A stretch of 64,000 bases of DNA from Ricinus communis (taxonomy: Eukaryota > Streptophyta > Magnoliopsida > Malpighiales > Euphorbiaceae): NCBI RefSeq assembly GCF_019578655.1, contig NC_063260.1, positions 28,606,888 through 28,670,887 on the forward strand, read 5' to 3'. Shown in pieces: positions 47,300 through 58,097 of the stretch; positions within the stretch are counted from its first letter, which is position 1, and every line of letters begins with the position of its first letter. A program made the position numbers and the translations under genes. The notes beneath the pieces were generated by a model, which saw nothing but the letters and a program-made list of their open reading frames with translations, searched no databases and was not told the origin of the DNA.

Positions 47300-49305
47300 T
47301 TATGGGGTAAGATCTTCTTGCTCTGAAAGTAGAGATTCTATTTCTTCTTCAAAAGAGTCTGCAAGAGATAAAGACATGCTGACTTGTTGAATCATCTTTG
47401 CTGACTTTTCTGGATTCCGAGGACAATTTTTTGCATAGTGTCCCTTCCTTTTGCAGATGAAACATCTGTCAGACTTGTACCCCTGATTCCATTTTTTATG
47501 GAAGTATTTAAATTTCTTTGGGTTCTTTTCCCTGAACTTCTTGTTGCTGCGCGTGTATTTCTGGAAATGATGTACAGATTTCTTCTTATGATTTGTACAG
47601 ACGCAGTTGGCGGCTTTGCACTTAATCTTGAGGTGGTTTTTGTTGCAAGCCTTTTAAACTATGAAGTCCCTTTGAGACAACCTTTTGAATAACTCTTGTT
47701 GATCACACAGTCTCTTAATGGAAGAGAGTGTGAATTGCCAGATTTCTCCAAGTGTAATAGAGGTGACTGGTCTCTTTGTAGCCGCAATCATGTTGTTAAC
47801 CTCATGTTGTATTTCATCTGGCAGAGAGGTGATGAAGGTATACTTTAGCGTATCGTCACCATCATGTCCTCCAATGACATAGTAGAGCTTGGACATAGCC
47901 GAATAGTGCTTTTCCAGATCCTTCATTTTGAATGAACAGCATTTTCGATCAAAGAACTCTTGTTTCTGCTGTCTTATGACAAGGTCATAACTTCCAAGGA
48001 ACTAGTTATGGAGGATTGTTACTGCTGCTGATGGAGTTGGCAGAGTGACAAATTGAAGTCTAGTGTATTCGGTGAGGCCGAAACCAATCTCTTAAGCCTT
48101 AGGTAAACCTTGTGACAAATTCAGTAAAGACTTTTTTGAGTGTGGCCCTTGAAGGGTCATCCGAAGATCAATCCATGCCAAGAATTGGAAGCTTGTCCTT
48201 CCATTTGATGGTGGTAGGTCATCGAAAAGTGAACCAAGGTCCTGTGCCAGCTGGTTTTGACCTTGGGTTTGGAGCTCCAGTGGGAGCAAAGAACGACTGA
48301 GCATCCTCATCTTCAGGTTCCACTATTTACGGGTGGGATCGATGGCGAAGTGTTCATGAGAATCTCAGTGATGTCCGCCATCTCGAATTATCCGAAGAGG
48401 ATTCCGAATCATCTGACCGATGAGAGATTGCTCTGAAAATTTGTCTTTAGAGGCTAGAGGATGAGAGGTTTTCTTTTGCTGGGTTTCTGAGTGTTTTGGG
48501 TAAAGGTGAGAGAATGCATCAAAGGGTTGATAAAGGACTTTTTGTGGTTGTTCTGGTTGTGAAAGAAAAGGGAAAGAAGAAAAGTATGAAGGAGCAATAG
48601 CCGAAGAGGTTGAAGCTGCTGATATGAAAGTTGGAATCGCATTGTTGGTTTTCCGGAGATCATTTTCAATTTGATCTATCGCCTTCGGCCGGAAATCTCC
48701 TTTTGCTTTTGCAGAAAAGAGGGGGTGATCGGCTGAGGTATCCGGAGTTCTTCGTCCAAAGCTTGATACTTTGCTGTCAGGGATGAGTACAGTTGTAGGA
48801 CTTCTTGTGAAAAAGTATCTAGCTTGTGATCTATGTTTTGAACCAAGTGTAGTGCTTGATCCAATTTTCCATCTATCTTCTTCAAATAAGTGTTTTGGAC
48901 AATAGAATTAGATGTTTGCCAGTTGAGTACTTCTTCAGGGGGTGTCAGCGGCTCTAAGTTTCCAGAGGGTAAAATCCGTGTAGGAAGGATTTCAGATCTT
49001 TTGTTCTCTGTTTTTTCCAAGGGAGGGAAATCCTCTGGTTGTAACATGAAACATTCTTGAACCAAGGGTTGTACCGCTGATACAGTTGACAGAGATGAAG
49101 TAGGTCCAAAAGTTCATGGCGTTGTTATACCTGGCCCAACGTTTTGTACCTCCTGTACTAAACTGGACGGGTACCGGGTTTCCAGCCTATAAACCTTTGG
49201 ATCTGACTGAATCTCCGTTCTGCAAGCTGCAGAAGGGGGTTTGCCATATTCAATGTTGAGTTGTGCCATAATTTCTTTGAACTCATCATAAGAAACGTCA
49301 ATGAC
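47300..49305 (-). pseudogene. Pararetroviral coat-protein region with CCHC zinc knuckle, broken
   Basis: A series of short frames on the minus strand: 49065-48676 (coiled-coil-like, many Leu/Gln), 48669-48454, 48310-48092 and 47926-47654. They are separated by stops and shifts. The last resembles the helical core of caulimovirid coat proteins (SMSKL/SLPDEIQ-like helices). It is followed by a basic Lys/His segment and a CCHC knuckle CFICKRKGHYAKNCP at about 47464-47421, the usual nucleic-acid-binding end of such coat proteins. A stop at 49116-49114 (TGA) interrupts the N-terminal part; the duplicated copy has CGA there. Confidence 0.75.
48987..49305 (-). repeat. Pararetrovirus coding segment duplicated at 43530-43848
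   Basis: Main-body copy of the 319-base duplicated segment. It carries the TGA stop at 49116-49114. Confidence 0.93.
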
Positions 49306-49486
49306 CTTTTTCCTTCTTTGGCAAGAAACTCAATTGCCTCGTGAACATTGGCGTTGGCTTTTTATTCTTTCTCCGGGAACCATCCGGATCCCGATCATCC
49401 GGCTTAGGATGAATCTACGAACAAGAAGTATCCAGAGACATCTTCTTTGGATTCTTCGTTGATCTTGGTTCGTATAATCCATATCA

Positions 49487-50590
49487 TCATGACATAGGCA
49501 TTCGGCTTGCACATTTCGGGGCTACATCCCGGACAAAGTGTCCTCTGACTTGTGCGGCATAGATCCGGTTGCCGGATGCTTGAAAGGAGTGAATAGGGAT
49601 CTTCTCCCTAGGCCGTGATACAGGTTGTATCATTGATGCTTGAAAAATTGATGGTGCTGAGGAAGATTCCTCAGTTCTTGTAAAGATCGTCTTAACAGTC
49701 CCATCCTTTTGCTGAATAAAGAGGGGATCTGTGGCTTGTCTTGGTTTTGATTGAGATGCACGGAGCTTCTCATAATTTGTTACCCACTCAATAGGAATTA
49801 GTTTTTGTAGATCTTCCCTTTCAAGCTGTCGAGGAGCTTGAACTATTGTAGGGGTTTGACCAGAATCAGCCATGATGTACAAAGCATCTGATGAGGCTTG
49901 AAAGCCTGGGATCTGTAAGTTAAGTGCATGATCCTGCAATCGATAAACGATCTGATGGTGAAGAGTCGCTGAGAGAGCATTTTCAATTTGACTAGCTCCC
50001 GTGATTTGGACTTGTACTTTCAAGGCGTTGGATAGATAAGGATCACTCGGAGAGAGGTTAAAGTTTGGGAAGAAAGTCAAAGCAACACTACCAGTGTTGA
50101 GTGTTGTGACTATTGTCCCAATCACTTTGCATGCTCGTACTTGAGATAACGGGTGTCCAGTGACATACGTCTTTATGTGAGCAATCCCATCCTTCCATGA
50201 TAGGAAAGGACAAGTCTCATGACTCGAGATGGAGATGAGAATAGCCTTATTTCCCGCCATTGTTCTATGAAAGAGGTGGGAATTTCTAAAGTAACATCGC
50301 TCTTGAGAAGTAGCGGTGAAGTGAACAACGAGAAAGTGAGGAAGATTGAACATATTCTTTTTATGGTGAGGGGTTTTTGTGGATAATTTGGTTAAAGGTT
50401 TTTCCCGACAAAGTTCACATTTCTTGAATATGTTGTAAGGGTTGATGATAGGTACCAAAGTATCTTCTATCTGTACGTTATCAGGGATATGGGAGATCTC
50501 AACAAGATGGTTTATCTTGTTAGATATGGTTTTCTTACAAGAGGGAGATAATTGAAGAGTAGAAGTATGCGAGGTAATTTCTGTAGACAT
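49487..50590 (-). pseudogene. Pararetroviral putative movement-protein region
   Basis: Open from the ATG at 50590 (MSTEITSHTS) to a stop at 49487, about 367 codons; the same frame is also open upstream to 50674 without a better start. It is the first coding region after the primer site, where related viruses place the 30K-type cell-to-cell movement protein. I see no motif that proves this by itself, so the name rests on position. The frame ends with a stop, and coding continues in another phase (49512 to 49330) towards the coat region, so the polyprotein is interrupted here as well. Confidence 0.55.
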
Positions 50591-50620
50591 GATGTTTAGG
50601 GTTTCTCTTCTTATCACCAA

Positions 50621-50632
50621 GGCTCGATACCA
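50621..50632 (-). other. tRNA-Met-like primer binding site of the pararetrovirus
   Basis: Minus strand TGGTATCGAGCC, which matches the canonical plant initiator-tRNA-Met primer site TGGTATCAGAGCC except for one missing base. It lies 31 bases before the putative movement-protein ATG and would mark position 1 of the virus genome by convention. Confidence 0.72.
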
Positions 50633-50672
50633 ATTGAAGGCATTCATGGCATAATCCTCATGCTGTAAACTC

Positions 50673-50759
50673 AAAGCATGGACAGATCCTCAAGTTAAGA
50701 CACAAGCGGCCTCTTGCCATAGGGGTCTTTCTACTCTTTTGGATCTTTAAATTAGCTGA
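50673..50759. repeat. Pararetrovirus terminal redundancy, right copy
   Basis: Identical to 43853-43939 over 87 bases. Confidence 0.94.
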
Positions 50760-51092
50760 ACAACATGATTGCGGCTACAAAGAGACCAGTCACCTCTATT
50801 ACACTTGGAGAATTATACCTTGCTGTAACAGTGTCAGGCATTCTGATCGGGCAAGGGCTAGGTCTATGGAAGTGACTTGTTTGGTTGTAAGGTTGTTGGG
50901 AAGATCTGGTGGTGAAGGATGTACAAAGCATCTGATGAGGCTTGAAAGCCTGGGATCTGCAAGTTAAGTTAAAAAGCCACTGCCAATGTTCGATGAGGCA
51001 ATTGAGTTTCTTGCCAAAATAAGGAATCTCCATGGATATGACCCCGAGTTTGCTTCATTGTTGAAGAAGTGTAAGAGATTAATAATGGGCAC
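50759..51092. repeat. Tract of shuffled pararetrovirus fragments
   Basis: At least six pieces of the adjacent virus body joined end to end. 50759-50812 is the inverse of 47744-47797. 50818-50865 matches 46453-46500. 50872-50922 matches 45142-45192. 50919-50968 matches 49875-49924. 50970-51019 is the inverse of about 49314-49363. 51020-51092 matches 44873-44945. Four are in the same orientation as the body and two are inverted. Each match is close but not perfect. Joins show little or no filler. Confidence 0.92.
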
Positions 51093-51203
51093 AGGTTAAA
51101 TTAAATGTAAGAGCCCAGAGTGTACACTCAGTTTAACCCAAGCCGGCTAGACCGCTAAATAAACCGTTTGTGTTGGCGGGAAAGAAGACAGTAACAAAAG
51201 AAA

Positions 51204-53897
51204 ATGAGCTCATCAGCGACAGACGCAGAGGCACCGGACCTGGTCTGCCAGCTCGACAATGTCCAAGGCATGGTTGATGCCCTGTCCGCCGTCCGGTGGA
51301 AACGCCACCAGGTCTCGGTTTCTTTTTCTTTTATTTAAAAGCTCAAGATTTATGATTGTTAGAGCTGTATGTAGGGTTTTAATCATACAGACATTTGTCT
51401 TTCATTTTATATCATTCTTACAATCAGGACGCAGTAGTGGAATTATCAGAGCACGGTGTCGTTTTAATAGTTGAGGAGACCGGTTGTCTTCAAGCCAAAG
51501 TTTATCTGCAGAAAGAGGTATACCGAAAAATCTAACCATAAATAAGAACTCTTTTTAACTTTTTGGTTTTCTAATTTGCAAGTGTTTGTAGCTTTTTAGC
51601 CGATATGAATATAATGGTGAAGGGCGACCCAGGTTCGGAGTGAGCTTGGGGCTATTTGTTGATTGCTTGAACACATTTTCTGTTCCTGGGCATCAATCCG
51701 CAATTGAAATTCAATATCCTGGACCAGATTTGCAGCTTCTTATCAAGTATGGTGATATCGTTCCTCTAGTTGTTCTTGGGTTTTAGTCATATGGGACTTG
51801 AAGGAAATAAAACATGCACTTAGGTGTTACAGGAATTACTGATTTTATTTTATTTTTCTGAATTGGAGATTTAGCCATGAAAAGTTAATTACTTAGATCT
51901 AAAAAAATCTGTTATTTTTCTTTTCGTTATGCATGTGGAGTAACTGAGTTTTCTGAAGAAATAAGATGCAATTTGAATGAGGTATATCAAATACCGAAAC
52001 ATATATGTCTAACGACAGTGCAGAATAGTTAGGTAATCGAGAAGTGAAATGTAAAAAATGGAACTCTCGAAATGAAACCTTTCTTGATAGAACCTATGGT
52101 ATTCCTTTTATGCGTCTATCTCTTTTCCACAGAAGATAAATGTCATTTATGAAATCTGTTGACTCAAGTAAAAGGGTTATCATTTAGAATTTGAATTCTC
52201 TAAAGTGCAAGAGATTTGGCATGTCTTCCTGAGATATTTACTCAGAAGACGCCCATTTATGGAACAGTAACAATATCTTTGCAATCTAATGAATTCCTAT
52301 ATTTGATTTTATGGACCATGAATCTTGCTACAAACCATATCATACATCAATTTTTCAGGTCTGTTGATTCAATCGATGCCTGTATATATGCTGAAATCAG
52401 GACAAGAATTCCAGATACAATCTCATGGGACTACAACTTTGAACCTGCAGGAAGTACACCACTAAGTTTTACAGTTAAAGTAAATAACTGGACCCTCCTT
52501 TTATCCTTGAGTCTCTCAATTTAGCAATATGCACATTTTGCTCGCACAGTGCTATCTGTTTATTTAGCCTCTCCTGCGGAGTGTGCCCTCATATAAGACA
52601 TGTCTACAAATGCGTTTTTGATGCATGCTTCTCTTTCAAGAGCTTACTGGCTCTTGCGTCTCAATATGATTGTCTGGAGTACATGCATAATATTATCTTA
52701 TTCTGGAAAAATCTTCATTAACTGTCATGCAAAAGTTTATTAAGAATTTAGAGTACATGTTTATCCAAGAAAATAGTTCGATGGTGAGACTGGCTTTCTG
52801 CTGTTCGTCCAAGTAGTTTCGACCTATTGTTTCTTTTTTTCTTTTTTATTTAACCTGATCTTTTCTTGGGGTTTGGGAATTTCTTCTGTTTCTGTTTTCA
52901 AAATGAATCAGTACTTTTGCCAATTGCCTTATGGACTATTCTGTTCTACCTGTCTTACATTTGAATGTAGTTTCCTTAGCTAGTGAGAAATGAATGTTCA
53001 ATCTAGTGGAGCTTTAAGCTTCAAGGGAGGCTGTATCTGTATATGAACGTCAAACTTGCAAATTGCCATGAGTTCTTGACCAGTCCTACATTCTTGAAAT
53101 AAGATCAAAGAATTCTTTAGCTCCGTTGACTGCGAATGTGATTGTAAATCTTGAACCAACTGTGATGGTAGTATATTTATGTTGTCTGCTTGTACTGAGA
53201 TTTTTTTGCATTATATATGCACTGTGCTACATGGAGGATTATTGTTGTTTCAATTATGTATCTTCTTTGTACAAGTCTGACATCCTAATTCTTGAAACGC
53301 AGTCTGCAGCACTAAAGGAAGCTTTTGATGATCTTGAATGGCCAGGTTCCAGCATCCAGATTACTCTAACACCAGTACCCCCATCCATAACTTTCAGAGG
53401 CGAAGGCCATGGAGACTTGCAGGTGCGCTTAATATACAATGAAGTGCCTGTTGCAAAAGTCGAATATTTCCACAAGCCTAAGCCTCTGTTTCTTGCAGAT
53501 AGACTTCATGTATTATGTGAATACTGATCTCTTAATTGCATTTCAATGTGATTACCCAGTTTCATACAGGTATCCTTCAGCTATTTTTATTTGTTACATT
53601 GAAGGCACCATTGTCAACCACTAAATTTTTCTGGTTTTATTTTTTGTGGACAGATACAAATACAAGTTCCTTCGAGCTACTACTTCTAACATACCCAGCA
53701 GTGTTATTAAAGACAACAGAGGAAGCAAGTTGACGATTGGGAGAGGTGGAATGTTGAAAGTTCAGCATCTGGTATCAGTTGGAAGACCTTTTTCACATGC
53801 ACAAATTGATTCTGTCGGCTATCAGCAACCTAGTCGAATTGCTTTTATTGAGTTCTTTGTGAGGTCTGAGGAAGATGAAAGCACCATAAATGACTAA
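51204..53897 (+). CDS. RAD1: RAD1, 9-1-1 checkpoint clamp subunit, 7 exons, 302 aa
   Basis: Cell-cycle checkpoint protein RAD1, which forms the RAD9-RAD1-HUS1 ring that is loaded at damaged DNA to activate ATR signalling in the nucleus. Coding exons: 51204-51311, 51428-51517, 51592-51746, 52359-52479, 53303-53422, 53499-53569 and 53654-53897. All introns are GT-AG; introns 3 and 6 are not phase 0 (K and R codons split) and the rest are. The joined frame gives 302 residues, the usual size. Recognisable RAD1 segments: LVCQLDNVQGMVDALSAVRW near the start, GVSLGLFVDCLNTFSVPG in the middle, and YKYKFLRATTSNIPSSVI with a C-terminal QPSRIAFIEFFV strand. It is a PCNA-like fold without catalytic residues. 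The pararetroviral block ends ~110 bases upstream, so the virus-free 5' region is very short. Confidence 0.92.
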
Positions 53898-56800
53898 TCA
53901 GAATTTTCTTCCAGATTCCCTTCTATTCTAATCTTATAGATTTTAAATGGTGTACCTAAGCTGACAAAGGTATCACTTCATATAATTAGTCTTTTACTGC
54001 AACGATATTAGCCCCATTGAAACTTGGGGGTGAAAAAGCGGGTTTGAGTAAAAACTGAATTTGTTTTGCCTCTGGTTTTAGTTTTGCGACTATGAAACCA
54101 AGGTTATAAGAACAGCAGCCAAATAGATGCTTCTTCTAGACCTTGTTTATTCCCCCAATCATCTTAATTTGCTTAAAGATTTTTAGTAATTGACTCGATA
54201 CTTGAATCTATTTCCTTCAGTGCTAGATTGGCAAGATCCATGATGATGAAAAAATAAATAAAGAAGGAACACATCATTTGCTTCAGCTTGAACTGGAACA
54301 ATCTTCCCTTCCCATGACTTGATATTGATTAACAATATCATACACAAGCTAGATTACAGTACTGAAATTTGAAATGAGTTTCAGATGAAAGATCATTAAT
54401 TAAAAGTAGTCCCTGCAGAATAAACCATGAAACCCTTGGGGTTCTAAAATCTTTTTCATAAATACAGTATTGAAAGAAAACAAAAACTAACACCAAAATT
54501 GCAGCTTGTATGTGTTTATACGCATGTGAAGTGATCAAGCAGCATCACCCTCGGACTTTGGGCATCCTGCTGCATACCTGATTAAAATCAGAAAACAATT
54601 GATAAGAGTATTGTTTATGAGAGGACTGGAGATGTACGCATTCTTTTTTGTTAAGCCAATTAGCATTTCTCAATCCCTTGCAGTAATGATCCACGTTCAT
54701 GTCTTTCAGACCAATAGCCATTCAAGAAAATGACTACGTGATAAAAAAAAAAAAAAAAAAAGCAATATGAATACCTGCTGCCTTCCTAAGCTTGATTTCC
54801 CTAGGACTGTAATGGGTTAGCCTGGACAGAACTTCAATTGAAGGAATCTCAATAGGACTGGCGTTGAAACAAAGGCTAGTTCAGGTCACTAGCTTTTAAG
54901 CGGATACCAAGATTCCCAAGAAAATAAATCGCAGGGCAAGCATGTCCGTTATAGAGGGAAATATATCCAAGGTGACTAAATCCACAAAAAAAGTAATTGG
55001 CTTTATTTCAAGAAAATGACTAGGCAATTCCTATCCTGCAACAAAAAGTACTTTGTAAGAAAATACACCAGTGACGATTACTGAAAAGCACTACCACAAA
55101 GAAAGGAAAGAAGATTTGCTTGTGGCCTTATTTAGATGGGATTTTGAGAATAACCTCAATTAAAAAGCAGAATGGGAGCAGGTACAAAGGATGTGGTCCT
55201 AGTGCATCGCTTGAGCCTGAGAGGTCCATGGTGCTGCATTGTGCTCCCAGGGGATGGCCCTATTTGAGTTTGGTTATAAATCGGACCCTGGCAATAGCTT
55301 TTAGGTCCCTGGGTCAATTTTGATATAAGAGAACAATTATTAGTCAATCTAACTAGACCTTGTTGAATGTGATGAGATTTTTCATTGCAGCACTAATATA
55401 AAAAAAATATAATATTATTATCATGTGTATATTTACCTATCACATGCATAATGTGTAATGCCAATGCATTATTTTCTTATACAATCATTAGTTGTCAGTT
55501 GGGTGCTCATGCTTGTCTCATTTTCCAGGCGATAGCTAGGTGGATTTACCTGTGCCCATGCCTGTACAATCTTGTTTATTTTAGTATGCTACAGAATGAT
55601 CATTCGTCTTGGTTTGGACTTGTATAAACCAATTATGCATACTTATAAAACTGTAAAATCTCTACAATAAAATGCTTACTGTTCTCTAGTTTTATGGGTG
55701 TGAATTGAGTTTCACCTTTATATGCAATGGCAAAGCTAGAATTTTAATTGATGGGAGAGCCGCAAATCAAGCTTCATCCTCGCATAGGAAAACGATATGA
55801 AGTAGATGACTTGCATATGATTTAAAACCACTTCTCTTTTTGGTGGCGAAACTAAAAAGGCCCAATGATTCAAAACAATCAAAACCCTAATGAAATTCAC
55901 TACTTAGTCATATCCTTTTGATCTTGTAAATTTTAGCATGATTCAGTAATCAGTTGCAAATTTATCCGAGCAGCGTATAAGATAAGATTCGCAGGACATG
56001 TGTTACACATACATAGATAATGAGGTGGATGAAAATTTATGTTTCATTATTACTTAAGCTACCGAGCTCCCAATTTTTAAGAGGTAATAATCTTAAGCTA
56101 AACAAACCAAGAGAAAAAAGTAACTCTTCTTTAAGCCAAACTAACCCCAAGAAAAGAAAAAAGAAATTAATGTTTCTTTTCTACTTCTCTTTGTTCCTCT
56201 CCCATTCCTTTTACAAGCATTGTTACTCTTCATCTACCTCTCTCTCTCTCCCTATTTATGTCTTCTTCACAGAAATCACTAATAATAGCACCACATAGAA
56301 TTTGCAGGAAAGGGAAGGAGACAAAAAGAGAATTTGATTTACACCCTTATTATGTTTGGTGCTAAGAAAATGTTGCATTTGGGAGGCCCATTGGTACCTG
56401 GGGCTGAACTCTCTAACTGATCAGCTCTGCGAATTAGTGTTTTCTTTCAAAGACAACAAACTTGGTTTTTATGAACCCGATCTGGCTTTAACATGTCTCC
56501 TTTCTGAATTCATGGCCTCATGCTCATCATCACAACAAAAACAACCACAACTAGCTTCAATTCTAGGTCTCAAATCGGTATATCCAGCAACCATTACTGC
56601 TATTTCCTACCCTATCATCTAATGTTATGTGATTCTAGGTCAAGCCAATTTAGTCGAAGTTGTTCTTTTCTTTTTTCTTTTTTCTGATCAAAGAAAAGGT
56701 GAATGGGTCTAGTAATGTAATAATAACGTTTTCTTCCATGTAGGCATATACGCCTCCGCAAGCACATGCCCTCTGGACTCATGTTGTTTAGATAAAAATG

Positions 56801-57690
56801 CAACTAATTGATGCAATTAGGCTAAAATTGACAATCAATAGGATAGGATTAAATGAAATTCACAGTATGGCTTCATTTTTTTTTCTTTTTTCATCCTCTT
56901 CTTCAACCAGGACATCACGTAGAAAATTGGTATCAGTAAGGTGTTGAACCCCTAAAATGAAATAACTGGTGTAACAAAGTCCCCCAGTATTATCAAGTCC
57001 TTTAATAATTGATAATTACAAATATTAAATAATTAGAGAAAAAAAGCATCATAGAAAAATAGTAATGCAAACTGACCTTGATTTCCATGCTTCTCACTTC
57101 ATCCAAGCTCATCCTCTGCCAAGCAAATTAACCAGAAGCCTTTTCTTGATTAGGTTTAAGATAAGGCAAGACAATTCCAAAGACTAGAAAAGCATGATGT
57201 TCTCTTGTCAACAAATTCCATAATATGGAAAGAAAGAATGTCTTTGCTTAGCTTGCATAGGAACATCCTGTGCCGAAAATAACATGTATTAATTTATGAC
57301 TTTGCATTGCTCTATCCTAAAATAATGAGGAAACGATGGTAAAGGGGAAAAAGCAACAATAACAACTTTGAAATTTGAATTAAAATCAATCTGGAATTAA
57401 GCAATGAAGCCGAGAGAATATAACAAAACTTGCTAAGAATCTGCTGTCTCATATTCTGACAAATTGAACAATTCTTGAAACCATTATCTAGCAGGGTACA
57501 ATTGGGAAATTGTTCAACAGACACAGAGTAGCTCAACTTGTGCCTAGATATCAATCAATTAAAGCATACCTCAAGACTTTACAATCAATCAGATGCAGTT
57601 CAGACAACAATAAAATGGAGAAACAGCAACAGCATTCTTGGATTTTTCTATTTGAGTAATCTTGAGTTTTCTCTTTGTTTTTTTTACTCC
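53898..57690. other. Intergenic between RAD1 and the gypsy element, with possible exon fragments
   Basis: RAD1 3' flank, then DNA of mixed composition. Apart from the candidate exons at 54509-54857 and one exon-like piece on the minus strand at about 57113-57075 (TTGGCAG/AGGATGAGC to ATCAAG/GTCAG), no gene can be supported. Poly-A at about 54743-54761. TA- and CT-rich tracts occur near 56235-56255. Confidence 0.45.
54509..54857 (-). other. Two possible exons of an unrecognised minus-strand gene
   Basis: On the minus strand an acceptor CGCCAG at 54858-54863 opens an 83-base segment (54857-54775) that reads IEVLSRLTHYSPREIKLRKA and ends at a donor CAG/GTATTC. A following acceptor (AATCAG/GTATGCAG) at 54577 continues the same frame for about 22 codons to a stop near 54509. 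The amino-acid composition is protein-like and the junction phases agree, but I recognise no family and found no convincing upstream exons. It may be the tail of a gene whose 5' part was lost, or a false join. Confidence 0.25.
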
Positions 57691-57695
57691 ATCAA
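57691..57695 (+). repeat. Target-site duplication, left (ATCAA)
   Basis: ATCAA directly before the 5' LTR, matching ATCAA at 62817-62821 directly after the 3' LTR. The duplication fixes the element ends. Confidence 0.9.
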
Positions 57696-58074
57696 TGTTA
57701 TGGACTCCTTTGTGGGTCATTCTTATCAAAGACGTGGCAAGTAGTTAGAATTAGATGCCTTAGATTTGTTTTGTTATTTTTTTTTATCATTATCTCTTAA
57801 AGTTAGGAGTGTCCTTGATTTACAGGCACCTAAATTATAGGTTTCTATGTTAATAAAAGACTAGCCTTATTTAAAGGACTCTGAAATTGAATAAAAGGCT
57901 AAGCCAAATTTTAATCACAATTATTGAGATTGGAGCTCTCTCTAACAAGGTCCAAGGTAAAATAAATCACCATAGCTTGAGGAAAGAATCACAGTAAAGG
58001 AAAGAAGCAGCCTTTAGAATCAGATTTCTCAGTAAATCGTGCAGTGACAAGATCCTTGGCTAAGAGAGGTAACA
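57696..58074 (+). repeat. 5' LTR
   Basis: 379 bases, TG...CA ends, collinear with 62416-62816. Contains the AATAAAAGGCT motif near 57890, a likely polyadenylation signal. Confidence 0.95.
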
Positions 58075-58077
58075 AAT

Positions 58078-58090
58078 TGGTATCAGAGCC
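58078..58090 (+). other. Primer binding site (initiator tRNA-Met)
   Basis: TGGTATCAGAGCC, a full match to the plant initiator-tRNA-Met primer site, three bases after the 5' LTR. Confidence 0.95.
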
Positions 58091-58097
58091 TAACACA

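Larger units (their letters stand above)
43530..51092 (-). mobile_element. Endogenous pararetrovirus (Caulimoviridae), degenerate and rearranged
   Basis: A virus-derived insert read on the minus strand. Order from 50.6 kb down: a tRNA-Met-like primer site, a putative movement protein, a coat-protein region with CCHC knuckle, aspartic protease, reverse transcriptase, RNase H with a C-terminal extension, then a non-coding region with a strong TATA box. There is no integrase and no LTR, which separates it from retrotransposons. The body (43853-50759) is one slightly redundant genome of ~6.8 kb with 87 identical bases at its two ends. 43530-43848 is a second copy of the segment at 48987-49305. 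50760-51092 is shuffled virus fragments. Frames carry stops and frameshifts throughout. The gene order in one long coding region suits florendovirus- or petuvirus-like relatives; the genus cannot be settled by eye. Confidence 0.9.

Noticed and set aside
43853..50759. LTR retrotransposon bounded by 87-bp repeats
   Set aside because: The repeats are identical but there is no integrase, no target-site duplication and no TG...CA ends. The coding order and primer-site placement are those of a caulimovirid, so the repeats are terminal redundancy of a circular genome.
55120..55347. Overlapping ~65-codon frames on both strands
   Set aside because: No motif, no splice context; probably chance frames in a less AT-rich patch.
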